Assembly: GCA_009602725.1 (NCBI GenBank)
Contig: WELB01000286.1
Span: 6,416-17,478 of the forward strand
Direction: 5' to 3'
DNA from: Spirogloea muscicola
Lineage: Eukaryota > Streptophyta > Zygnematophyceae > Spirogloeales > Spirogloeaceae
Length of the DNA: 11,063 nt
Each line of letters opens with the position of its first letter. The stretch's first letter is position 1. Made by a program: the position numbers and the translations under genes. The notes under the pieces were generated by a model. It searched no databases. It worked only from the letters and a program-made list of their open reading frames with translations, and was not told where the DNA came from. Positions 1 through 7,789 of this stretch are shown here, in pieces.

Positions 1-130
1 AAGGCCACTGGCCCCTGTGTGCCAGCCTGTTGTATTTGTCGTGTCCCCTTGTCAGGCCCGCCCCTCCAAGGGAGGGCCTTGGGGGCGACCCTCGTCACAC
101 CCTCAGGGGAGGGGGTGGCAGGAGAACCGC

Positions 131-320
131 TATAAGTATTGGGCCTTGGTCAGACTCCGGGAGTCGGCCCACGCCCGAGACAGACACAGCCCTGGTGCTG
201 CCTAGCCAGCCCCGCTGCTGCCTGCTGCTGCCGCCGCCGCCACAGCTCTGCTGCTGCCGGTTGCTCCCAGCCCGTCGCCGCAGCTCATCGCTGCGGGCCC
301 TGCCGGCTCTCTGTAAGTCT
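131..320 (+). promoter_or_regulatory. TATA-like site with downstream splice donor: possible plus-strand start or LTR fragment
   Basis: TATAAGTA at 131-138 is followed about 180 bases later by a strong donor, CTCT|GTAAGT, at 313. The interval has no ATG and is rich in CTGCTG/CCGCCG units, as an untranslated first exon could be. The sequence further upstream (28 onward, beginning TGTTGTATTTGTCG) resembles the edge of a retrotransposon LTR, but no matching end or primer-binding site was found. Either reading would run antisense to the putative Pro-rich gene. Confidence 0.2.
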
Positions 321-578
321 ATTGGTAGAGTCACCGCTCTAGGGCGGTGCCTCAGGGTAAGACTTCCGCTGCGCTCTGTGCGCGTATGTGCGTTGGCGTG
401 CTCCTGTATGAGGGTTGTCTCCAAAACAGTCTATGCTCGAATTTAGACCAGGACATTCTGACTCTAACTGTGTGATTAGAGCAAAGATGTCACAGCAACC
501 CCTCCCCTTGACCGGAGGATCGTCTGGGTGCATGGGCCCTGGCAAGTCCATGCTCAGGGTCACCACTGCTCTTGCGCA

Positions 579-863
579 TCAGATGCAACGAGGTATCCAC
601 CTTTTGCATATGCGGCTCTTCGGCGGGCTGTCGGACGAGAAGGGCGGCGGCGGCGGCGTGGCGGCGGGAGGCGCCGGAGGGGGAGGAGAGGCTGGCGGAA
701 CGGGCGGAGGCGGTGAGGTCTGCGGTGGCGGCGGCCTGGGGGGAGGAGGCGACGGCGGAGGCGGCGAGGTCTGCGCGGCGGCCAGGCCAGCGCTCAGCAG
801 CAGCGCCGTCGCCGCGACAAGGAGCACCGCGGCCGCTCCCCCGAGCCGCCGGGGACCCGCCAT
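579..863 (-). CDS. Putative first exon of a secreted extensin-like (Pro-rich) protein
   Basis: The frame starts at 863 in a good context (CAGCCATGG). Residues 1-30 form a textbook signal peptide: basic start (PRR), hydrophobic core AAAVLLVAATALLLSAGL, and an AAA cleavage site before Gln31. The mature part begins QTSPPPPSPPPPRPPPP and repeats SPPPP/PPASPPPP motifs typical of hydroxyproline-rich cell-wall glycoproteins of plants and green algae. The open frame ends at a TGA at 579-581 after a Cys-containing tail. A splice donor in the AAAAG|GTGGAT region (about 594) may end the exon earlier. Downstream exons could not be recognised in 1-560. The main doubt is that GGC/GCC-rich DNA produces polyPro frames by chance; the signal peptide argues against that. 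Confidence 0.45.
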   Translation of the reverse strand: MAGPRRLGGAAAVLLVAATALLLSAGLAAAQTSPPPPSPPPPRPPPPQTSPPPPVPPASPPPPAPPAATPPPPPFSSDSPPKSRICKRWIPRCI

Positions 864-1440
864 GGCTGCTGCGCTCGCAGCAGCAGCAGAAGCTGCCCCG
901 CAGGCAGTCCTGCCTCTGGAGACGCCTGTGGCGTGGGGAGCGGTGCCGGCCCTCCTTGGCGCAGCCGCTCAGGCGGCACTGCTGGGCGCGGCTTCCAGTC
1001 CCGCTGCGTCCTCACGCTCCAGCTGGCGAGGGAGGCGCTGGTGAGGCGCGGGCGCTGAGCCTGCGCTGCGAGCCCGGCGCGGCAAGCGCGCGGGTCTGGG
1101 CGCGGCGGCGGAGGGGGGGGCTCCAGCGATGGCGGCCGGCGGGCCTTGTTGTGGGCCAGCAGCCACTCGCCGGCCGGCCACCCCCCGCCCCCGCGGCGCC
1201 AGCGGGGGGGGGGGGTTTGCGTGGCCGACAAAATCCAGGGGGCGCGCAGGGGGGTGGGCCACCCTGGAGCCGCGCCCCGCCATTGGCCCCAGGTGCTCTC
1301 TGCTGTCGGAGGCCCCTGGGCCCGCCCCCTGGGGCCCGGCGATCCCGGATCGGCGGTCGCGGAGCGCCCTCCACGTGGCGGGCCGGCTTGCGAAAGCGTC
1401 GCCCGTCACACGTGACGGCAGGATGACGAGCTCGTCGGCG
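864..1440. promoter_or_regulatory. GC-rich upstream region of the secreted Pro-rich ORF, with two G-boxes
   Basis: No supported gene. CACGTG lies at 1372-1377 (CCACGTGG) and at 1409-1414 within the near-palindrome TCACACGTGA. A perfect 12-bp palindrome GACGAGCTCGTC follows at 1425-1436. CACGTG sites are the binding core for plant bZIP and bHLH factors. Long overlapping frames on both strands are compositional. Homopolymer G runs at 1113-1120 and 1204-1215 are likely sites of sequencing error. Confidence 0.35.
1204..1215. repeat. G12 homopolymer
   Basis: Twelve consecutive G residues on the plus strand. The length is unreliable in most sequencing chemistries, so frames that cross it are doubtful. 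It also has potential to take part in G-quadruplex structure with the nearby G runs. Confidence 0.9.
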
Positions 1441-1610
1441 TCACCGTCCGCCCGCCGTCGCCTTTCCACGAGACGGCAGGCCCGTTGGCAACGTCTTTGG
1501 GTTGTGGTTTGGAAGTTGTGGGGCTTACTTACGGCTTGGCCGTTCCGCGCACTAAGCGGGGCCAGAAGCTCGTTCACAAGAGGCTGTGGCTCTGACGAGC
1601 AAGACTCTTC

Positions 1611-1860
1611 CGGTAGAGGGTGATGGCTGTGATTTGCCAGCCCACAATAAAATTAGATCGGAATGAAGAGGAAGCCATCAGAAGGGGTGATGGCAGTGAC
1701 ATGCCAGCCCCGAAGGAGTGGACAAGGTCTTGGAAGGCCCTGAGACTGGAGGTGCTTGACACAGAGCGGTGGCTGGCAAGGGCCATGCCCACAAGACGGA
1801 CAAGGGTGCGAGGAAGCCCCAACAGAGAAAAAACAAACCTCTCAGCAACGCAAGTGGCCG
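1611..1860 (+). repeat. Dispersed repeat, locus C (two cores)
   Basis: Two copies of the repeat core lie in tandem, at 1619-1645 and 1686-1741. Both contain a GGTGATGGC-G-GA-TGCCAGCCC pattern; the second continues to GGACAAGGTC-TGGAAGGCCC. The bases CTCTTCCGGTAGAGG just before the first core match the start of locus B (CTCTTTCAGTAGAGG at 9032-9046). A downstream block CTCTCAGCAACGCAAGT (about 1839-1855) matches downstream blocks in loci A and B. The second core reads PAPKEWTRSWKAL in one frame, and locus D reads PAQKEWTMSK, so the repeat may derive from coding DNA. Confidence 0.6.
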
Positions 1861-2144
1861 CAACAAAGACTTGCGTCAGGAAAATGTGCTGCCTCCATAA
1901 CTCAACACCTGTTGCTTGTCAATCTGACTTGCGGCTGTAGACTCGGGGTCATGAAGCTGCCGTCCGTAGTAGTCTTTCGATGTGCTTACTGACCTGCCTT
2001 TCCATTTGGAGCTTCATTCATACACCTTGTCCCTTGTCCTGCGTTGGCCGTCTGTGGCCACTCCTCATCGGAAAAGCCTTCTCCTCCCACAAGTCCTGCT
2101 ACTGACCCACTTGTAGCTATTGATCAGGGGTTGAGAAGTGGCTG

Positions 2145-2563
2145 TCCTTAGAAGACACTTGCTTTGCTGAGTGGTTTGTCCTTTGAGGTTGGCAATCTCC
2201 TCTGTCGATCTCATCCAGTCATTTGAGCTAGCCTTTCACCTTGCGCTATCAGCCTTGCGCTTTCTTAACCCTTCAGGCTTCCCTTTCACAGCCATCGGTC
2301 CCTCTGAAAGAGCTTCTTCTTTTTCTGTTCACAGCCACCGTCCATCTTTGGCAGTGCCGCAAATTTGTACTGAGCAGTCTGTCATCTCCTGGTGGGGCTT
2401 CCCACCAACCTTGTTCAACCTCTTGAGCTCGCCTCTGGTAACCACACCCCGTCCATTCATTGCCAGAAAAGAAGGCCGAACAGACCTAGCTACTGCAGGA
2501 TCGCTTTTCCTGGCCCTTTTGAACCTTGTCAGCTCCTGATGGCTGGCCATCATAGCCAGCGCC
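2145..2563 (-). repeat. Dispersed repeat, locus A
   Basis: On the minus strand the core at 2563-2510 contains the inverted repeat GCTGGC...GCCAGC and ends GACAAGGTTCAAAAGGGCCAG; locus B has GACAAAATTCAAAAGGGCCAG. Further along come AAGAAGAAGCTCTTT (about 2320-2300; locus B AAGAAGAAGCTCTTG at 9204-9218), GAGATCGACAGAGGAGA (about 2213-2197; locus B GAGATCGCTCAGGAGA) and ACCACTCAGCAAAGCAAG (about 2174-2157; locus B ACCACTCAGCAACCGCAAG). The blocks occur in the same order in both, so A and B are diverged copies of one element of at least 300-400 bp. Short frames in it are broken by stops. Confidence 0.6.
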
Positions 2564-3739
2564 CCCTTTCTACTCGCTGACTCGTGGTTACTGAGCGGGT
2601 CGGCTTAGCAGCAGGTGATGAACATCTGCAGATGTGCTTGCTTATGTCTTAGCGACTCTGGCCTTCCTTCCCTTAACACAAGCTTGTTCTCCCTTTGAGA
2701 CGAGCTCCTCGAACAGGACAATCTGCTTATAGTTGATTTTCCTGACCGGTGAAGCTGCAATTACAGTATGGCCTACCTTTATGACTTTCAAGGAAATTTG
2801 TTGCCAGAGGTTCGGATGTGGCTTTGCTCTGAGATGACAGATCCGCGATCCGCATCAATAGGTGCACTACATAGCTCCCTTTTCAAGGCAACCAGCTGGC
2901 TCCAACAACCGCCATGCCTCCGCCCTTGTCCACCTTTCAGCGACGGACAAGGCATGCACGTTCTGGACGAAGGTGCAGAAGCATAGTAGGCCACAAGAGC
3001 ATAGCTGCAGGAGCTTGTGGCTAAGATCATGGCGAGAGCTAGGGAAGTGAAAGGAAGATAGAACACCATAAGTATCCGGATATGAACGAGTGACAGGCCC
3101 CAGAGAAGAAGGATGGCCAGTTAAAGAGTCAGCAGCTCAGGAAGGTCATGTTGTAGGTCCGCAAAGGTGGAGTCTGCATTCTTTCTCACCGTTCAATAGA
3201 GGTGCTCTAAGTATGCGCCAACATATACTAATCTTCCTCCTTTCCTCCTTCTGGAGTTTTATCTGATTGTTAAACTTTTTGAAAACGCACCTCAGTCTCA
3301 GTGCACCTTGAGCATGACGACAAGGTAACACCAGCGTTGTGCAGCCATCCGCCTACGAGCATTGATGCTGGTCAACGTTGTCTTGCTGCACCAGCCCAAC
3401 AATAATAGAAGGAGAGGCGAAATTTTGCCAAGCCAACATGTGCTTCCATGATCACTTGCTACATCTTTGCTGGCATACATGAGAAAAACAATGCCCCCTT
3501 GCCTACTGTATACCTGCATCCAAACAAGCATGTACAATTCACAAGCAAACACCGAAGTAAAGTACAGTTCTCCATACACATCTTGCGGTCGCATTTGCTG
3601 TGCTTGCATTGTCCATAATCAATCATCCTCTGACACAAAAGTCACGCAAGTCCTTAGACATGCAGAGGACATGCGAGACCCAAGCTATAGCATCCGACAT
3701 GAGCATGTACTTTGTCCGAACTTACAATGTGGTGGGGCG

Positions 3740-3753
3740 CTTGGTGCACCAAG
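3740..3753. repeat. 14-bp perfect palindrome
   Basis: CTTGGTGCACCAAG is its own reverse complement. It lies about 135 bases past the stop codon of the PSI-like gene and could be a protein-binding site or cruciform. No function is inferred. Confidence 0.6.
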
Positions 3754-3800
3754 GCGAAAAGGTGATCTATTGTAGTGTTCTACAATACACAAGTTTGAGA

Positions 3801-3805
3801 TTACA
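3801..3805 (-). terminator. Possible polyadenylation signal (TGTAA) of the PSI-like gene
   Basis: TTACA on the plus strand reads TGTAA on the gene strand, 81 bases past the stop codon. TGTAA is the usual poly(A) signal in chlorophyte algae; streptophytes rely on looser A-rich signals, so the assignment is weak. No AATAAA was seen within the first few hundred bases after the stop. Confidence 0.2.
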
Positions 3806-3885
3806 GTAGGGACCTAGCCTAGGGACCACTTTGCTGGGTCGTTGCGTCTGACAGTCAGAGGTTCAGGGCTGCTTTTAGCACAGCC

Positions 3886-4792
3886 TCATGGCATGTTAAT
3901 GCGGTCAATGTCAAGGAAGGGCGAGATGGAGGGTGTCATGGCTCGAAGGCGGCGCTTGGGCGCAGCGGGAAGCGGTGAGGAGCGGCTTGATGGTACCAGC
4001 GAGCGGCTGAGTAGCTTTCCGTATGCGCCGTCGCCACCGCTACCGGCCTTGTCACCGGTGGCAGAGCCACGGTTGTTCAGAAGGCCATCAGGTGGAACGT
4101 GGATCTCCATGCTCCGGCTCATGCCAGGTATCTCGGCGCGCTCCAATGCACCAATACGTGCCAGGTGCTGCTCCTCATCACTCGACAGTTTGCCACGACT
4201 CAGAAAATATTCTGCCTCTCTCGCCTGCGACAGCTTCCGAGATTGCCTCGCCCCTGCCGGTCCTGCCGTACCTGCTTTGCCATGATTCCCAGGCCCCAGG
4301 CTGCGGCCGCTGGCCACAGGCGCCGCAGCCGCTGGACCATTATGGTGGCGCTCCAGTGGTACGTCGCCAGCACTGACAGTTGGCGCAGGCCCAACACGAG
4401 CGCCGCTGCCGCCGTTGGATGTCGAAGCCAGAGCTTGGCCATCAGTAAGACTTCTGCCGCTAGTGCTGTTGGTGCTCTGCTGGCCATCGACGTTGCTGAG
4501 CTCCGCCATCGCGTCCAACAGTAAGGGTGGTATAGGCCTAAGTAGATCGTGGGGCCCACGGGGCGAGGAATGGTGTGGCGCTCGGCCGCCGCCAAGGCTG
4601 CCGCCTCCAGGTTTGACAGGCTGCAGCGGCGAGCGTGGGAGCGGGGGCGAGATCTGCGCGCGGCTCATGAGGTGGTGCAGCCCGACACACAGCTCCACAA
4701 GGCACTCCTCAGCACGGCCCTGGTCAGCATGGTGTAACGTCTGCAGCAGCGTAAGGTCCGTGTGCCCCTGCAGCCGCCGGTCTGACGCATAC
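3886..4792 (-). other. Last exon of the PSI-like gene: HHAD segment and disordered C-terminal tail
   Basis: A single 907-nt exon encodes residues 408-708. Near its start are TDLTLLQTLHHADQ and a helix ending VGLHHLMSR, the block that follows DUF668 in plant PSI proteins. A long Ser/Gly/Pro-rich tail follows. It contains KLSSDEEQHLARI and PGMSRS (residues about 629-634), corresponding to the TEDQEML...PGISKSQ region of land plants, then a basic PKRRLR patch (about 685-690) that could serve as a nuclear localisation signal, and a terminal DIDR motif. The whole exon is open with no need for an internal intron. Confidence 0.85.
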
Positions 4793-7727
4793 CTGGCCCC
4801 GCAGTGCCAGTGCCAAGGCATGCCGTGCGCCCACCATCACGCAAAGCCACTGTCAGACGGCTAGTCACACTGCGGTTGCAACCAAGACTTTGAACCCTAT
4901 ACCTACAACCTGCCCATGAAGACTGGTGCCGCCATGCACAAGAAAGGAGGGAAAAGGGAGGGTGGAAGAGGGAGGAGCGCGGTGCTCCTCTCTCTTCCCA
5001 GAGGAGGAGGACGTGGACCTCTTAGACATCCGAAGAAGGTGGGGGGGAGAGGGGGCGGGGGTTGGGTGGGGCGAGCTCAGGTCAGGACCGGATGGTGTTG
5101 GCGGCCATGGATACGAGCCAGTCGAGGACGGCCTCGAGCCTGTTCCGGATGTCGGCGGCGGTCTCCTGTGCCACTTGCAGGAGACGCACAGCACTGAGGA
5201 GGGAGGGGCCAACCAGGTTTGGCCGAGAAGCTAGACGAGTTGGGCTGCTGCAATGGAGGTGGCCAATGGAAGACAGCAAGGAGGAGAGGGGGGATGAGAG
5301 GAGGGCAGAGAGGCCTCAGCACCTTCTCCATATCACCAGACTTCATGACAGCTCGCCGGACCTTGAGGCGCACGGCCGGCGTCAGCATCTGATACAGCGT
5401 GTCCCGCAGGTTGGTCGCCGCCGAGCCAGGCCTGCAAACCTGCCATCCACCGCGCCAGAGTGCGAGCAGACATGCGATGAAGGGAGGAGGAGGGAGGTGC
5501 GCCAGCGCTACTCCTGATCCACCCTACTCACTGCTTGCCTCCTGCCTCCTTCGAGCTGATCTTCCCACTACACTGTGCTGCCACTCACCATGTTGTCAAT
5601 GGTGTTGACGGTGTTGGCGTAGTGGAGTGCAAGCCCAACCTCACCGAGTGCACGGCCGCCTGTCTCTGACACTGCCCGCCGCTTGAGCCACCCCTCGCCT
5701 GCACCAGAAGTTGACGCTTGATGAGAACGGAGGGTTGCCGGCAAGATGTCTGCGCACAGCAAGCTGGTGGAGATGAAAAGAAGGGGCGAGAAAGGGTTGG
5801 GGTTGGAGGTGCAACCCGTAATCTGGAACGTCTTTGTGAGTTGCCGGTGCAGCAGGTACACGACATCCACGAGCCGCTCAACAACCTGCTCTCAGCATGG
5901 CACAACGAGCTGAGGCCGGATGCGTCGGAGCTTGAGACGTTGAGAACAGCGGCAGGATGCCAGCTGCTCTTCTGGTGGGGCGAGGCCAAGGAGTGAGTTG
6001 CTTGCATTCTCAAGGTTTTCGAGCGTTTGGCTAGGACAGAGGACAGAGTGAAGGAAGGAGGGAGGAGGAAGCAGGTGAAAGTGCAAGGGGAGAGGAGGGA
6101 GTGCACTGTGGAAGGACAAGAGCTGCAGCAGAGGAAAAAGCATAGGCGTGGCAGCGCACCTCGTCAAATTCTCGCGTCCAGAAGGACTTGCGCTGCAGCT
6201 GCTTGACCTGCTTCTCCTGCTGCCGCACCTCGTGCCGCAGCACCGGCAGGTTCTCTGCTAGCCCATGTGGGAGAAGCAACCATCAGTGCGCCCTGCCTGT
6301 TGAGCCTCAGCAGCCGATCTTAACGATCTCATGGCAGAGACTGGCAAAAGTTGGGCAAAGGAAAGGGCGGGGCAACGCATGGAGCTGGAGTCAGGTAGGA
6401 AGTAGAGGATGGGAAGTTTGAGGAGGATGGGTAAGAGGAGGACTAGAGAGGGAAGAGAGGGAGAGCGAAGAGGCAGAGAGTGCGATTTTGGAAGGGGGGT
6501 CAGAAGTGATGGAAGGGGAAGCTGGAGGCTGATACCCTTCTGGCTGCCGGGAAACGTCTCCTCCTCCTGCATCCTGCGGCGAAGCCCCGCCTGCACGGCG
6601 TCCAGCGCGTGCATCTCGTGGTACAGGTCCTGCAGCAGCATTGGCAGTGGTCGCCTGCTCGCCCTCAAGCTTCGTCCTCCGTCCCACCTTTTCAGCATCT
6701 ACGATGTTTAAGGCAGGGCTTGCTGTGACAAAGGCGCAGGGAAGGGTGGACGGGGTGCCCTGCTGACCGCAGTCGTTTGCGCGAGCAGCTCAAGCTCCTT
6801 GAGGTCGGCCACGACATCCTCGTCTCTTGGTCGCAGCACCGGCTCGTCACAGTCCCGGCCCAACCTGCGGCCGCAGCAAGCACCAGGGGTGAGCTGGAGC
6901 GCAGGGGAGGAGGGAAAAAGGGGAGCATGGGAGTGGAAAGCAGGCGGGGCGTGCACCTGTCCAGCTGCTGCTCGAGAAGGTGGTACGTAGGCTCGTGACA
7001 GCGCCGCCCGAGGCGCACGACGTCTAGCGCCAGCGCCCGCAGCTCCTCCCTGCTTGCAGAAGGCAAGGAAGGAGCTGCATTTGCAGGGGACTGAACCAGC
7101 TGCCTGATTGACGCCGCCGGCTCAAAGGAAGCAGAGTGGAGGGGCGAAGAGACTGAGAAGAGCGGGGTCGCAACGCACATCTTGTCGGCAGCAGCGATGC
7201 GCCAGAGGACAGCCGGGTGGGGTGACACGAGGCGGCAGACGCCCTCAGAGGCAAGCACGTCGTCCTGCAGCTGCTGGAGATCCTCGGGCATCATCGACTG
7301 ACGGAGGTTCAGCGCCTTGGCCACCATGCCCGCCACCTCGAACGCCAGGATTGTGATGCTGGGGGCGAGGCACACCGACCCAGTGGCGATGGCGCAGCAG
7401 GAGGGAGTCAGTGTTGGTGCTGGAGGGCGGAGGTGCCTCCCAGCATGAGAAGAGGAGGGCAGAGTGGGAAGAGGAGGAGGGGGCAGGTCGCGACCTGGAG
7501 CAGCGAGCAATGCCGCCGCCCGTGAAGGACGCGGAGAAGGCGAGCGAGGCGCCAAGGTTGACGCTGAGGTGGTCGACCGGCCTGCCGCTCGGGGCTGACG
7601 CCGCCGCCGACTGCCTCGACCGGCTCCCGATCGACTGCGGCGAAGCCTGCGCGGCACGTTTAGCTGACGGTGCTGCCGCCGTCCGCTTTGCACCAAAGGC
7701 AGCAGCAGAGGACCCCCTGGCAGCCAT
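3886..7727 (-). CDS. PSI1-like: PSK SIMULATOR (PSI1)-like protein, DUF3475-DUF668, 11 exons, 708 aa
   Basis: Exons, 5' to 3' on the minus strand: 7727-7495, 7358-7179, 7049-6957, 6864-6768, 6629-6536, 6257-6160, 5885-5816, 5749-5589, 5439-5323, 5165-5089, 4792-3886. Every intron is GT-AG and the phases join without a break into 2127 nt (708 residues plus stop); Arabidopsis PSI1 is about 650 residues from memory. The order of conserved segments matches the plant family throughout: ILAFEV...RIAAADK, YHEMHALD, LRHEV...SFWTREFDEV, ERLVDVVYLLH, LGEVGLALHYAN, DTLYQML, DWLVSMAANT, DLTLLQTLHHAD, PGMSRS and a C-terminal DIDR. The start at 7727 has a good context (ACACCATGG), and an in-frame TAG at 7743-7745 rules out a longer N-terminus in the same exon. 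In Arabidopsis the family promotes growth in connection with PSK signalling; molecular activity is unknown. Family assignment is secure; individual splice sites are inferred from homology and phase. Confidence 0.9.
5089..5648 (-). other. DUF668 domain of the PSI-like protein (exons 8-10)
   Basis: Residues about 323-407 match DUF668. The domain opens with LGEVGLALHYANTVNTIDNM at the end of exon 8, continues with a Pro/Ser linker and RDTLYQMLTPAVRLKVRRAV in exon 9, and closes with an acidic/basic helix and LDWLVSMAANT in exon 10. The junctions at 5589|5439 (GTGAGT donor) and 5323|5165 keep the same spacing between conserved blocks as in Arabidopsis PSI1. Only the last part of the usual domain surroundings, a Gly/Trp-rich segment, is missing. 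Confidence 0.85.
7179..7358 (-). other. Exon 2 of the PSI-like gene: DUF3475 core
   Basis: Residues 79-137 form the DUF3475 signature: an ILAFEVA start, a helical stretch with LRQSM and LQQLQDDVL, the SEGVCRLVS motif and a closing RIAAADK. Length and order agree with the family. The exon ends AAG AT|GTGCGT and joins a G-GAG-GAG start in exon 3, which gives ADKMEEL where land plants have ADKREEL. The domain is of unknown function and is found with DUF668 in plants. Confidence 0.9.
7495..7727 (-). other. Exon 1 of the PSI-like gene: N-terminal low-complexity region
   Basis: This exon encodes residues 1-77 and two bases of codon 78. It is rich in Ala, Ser and Arg, then carries a stretch ending LSVNLGASLAFSASFTGGG. 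That stretch resembles the segment just before the DUF3475 core in land-plant PSI proteins, where an SMTNLNLSGGF-like motif sits. The protein starts MAARG. Arabidopsis PSI1 starts with Met-Gly and is reported to be myristoylated; the Gly is absent here, so plasma-membrane attachment by that route is not supported. The donor is CTCCAG|GTCGCG and the split Ser codon (AG|C) joins exactly to the DUF3475 exon. Confidence 0.8.
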
Positions 7728-7742
7728 GGTGTCCCCTTCGAG

Positions 7743-7781
7743 CTACCTCCCTCCACGCCCACTGCACGCTCCCTCCTCCAT
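7743..7781 (-). promoter_or_regulatory. 12-codon upstream ORF in the 5' leader of the PSI-like gene
   Basis: An ATG at 7781-7779 opens a 12-codon frame (MEEGACSGRGGR) that stops at TAG 7745-7743, fifteen bases before the main ATG. It is in the same frame as the main ORF. If transcription starts upstream of 7781, this uORF could reduce or condition translation of the main protein. The transcription start is not visible in the sequence. Confidence 0.4.
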
Positions 7782-7789
7782 CGTCGTCC

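Larger units (their letters stand above)
1861..3885. other. Intergenic region without a recognised gene
   Basis: Apart from repeat locus A (2145-2563), no gene is supported. Open frames are at most 122 codons and show no recognisable motif or consistent codon use. A segment at about 3075-3120 (CCGGATATG ... GGCC-CAG-GAAGAA) resembles 10423-10455 and may be another worn repeat piece. The part next to 3885 should hold the 3' untranslated region of the PSI-like gene. Confidence 0.5.

Noticed and set aside
310-365. tRNA-like sequence (TTGGTAGAGTCACCGCTCTAGGGCGGTG)-type hairpin
   Set aside because: The apparent anticodon stem leaves a loop of six or eight bases, and there is no T arm or acceptor stem. 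Probably a chance hairpin.
572-1426. 284-codon plus-strand ORF in the GC-rich left flank
   Set aside because: Low-complexity Ala/Arg/Gly/Pro composition with no motif; several overlapping frames are equally open, as expected at this GC content, and it crosses G homopolymers.
969-1577. 202-codon minus-strand ORF upstream of the Pro-rich ORF
   Set aside because: It covers the presumptive promoter with G-boxes, has no recognisable domain and consists of compositional Pro/Ala/Arg sequence.
2171-2539. 122-codon plus-strand ORF
   Set aside because: Antisense to repeat locus A, no motif, and codon use looks random.
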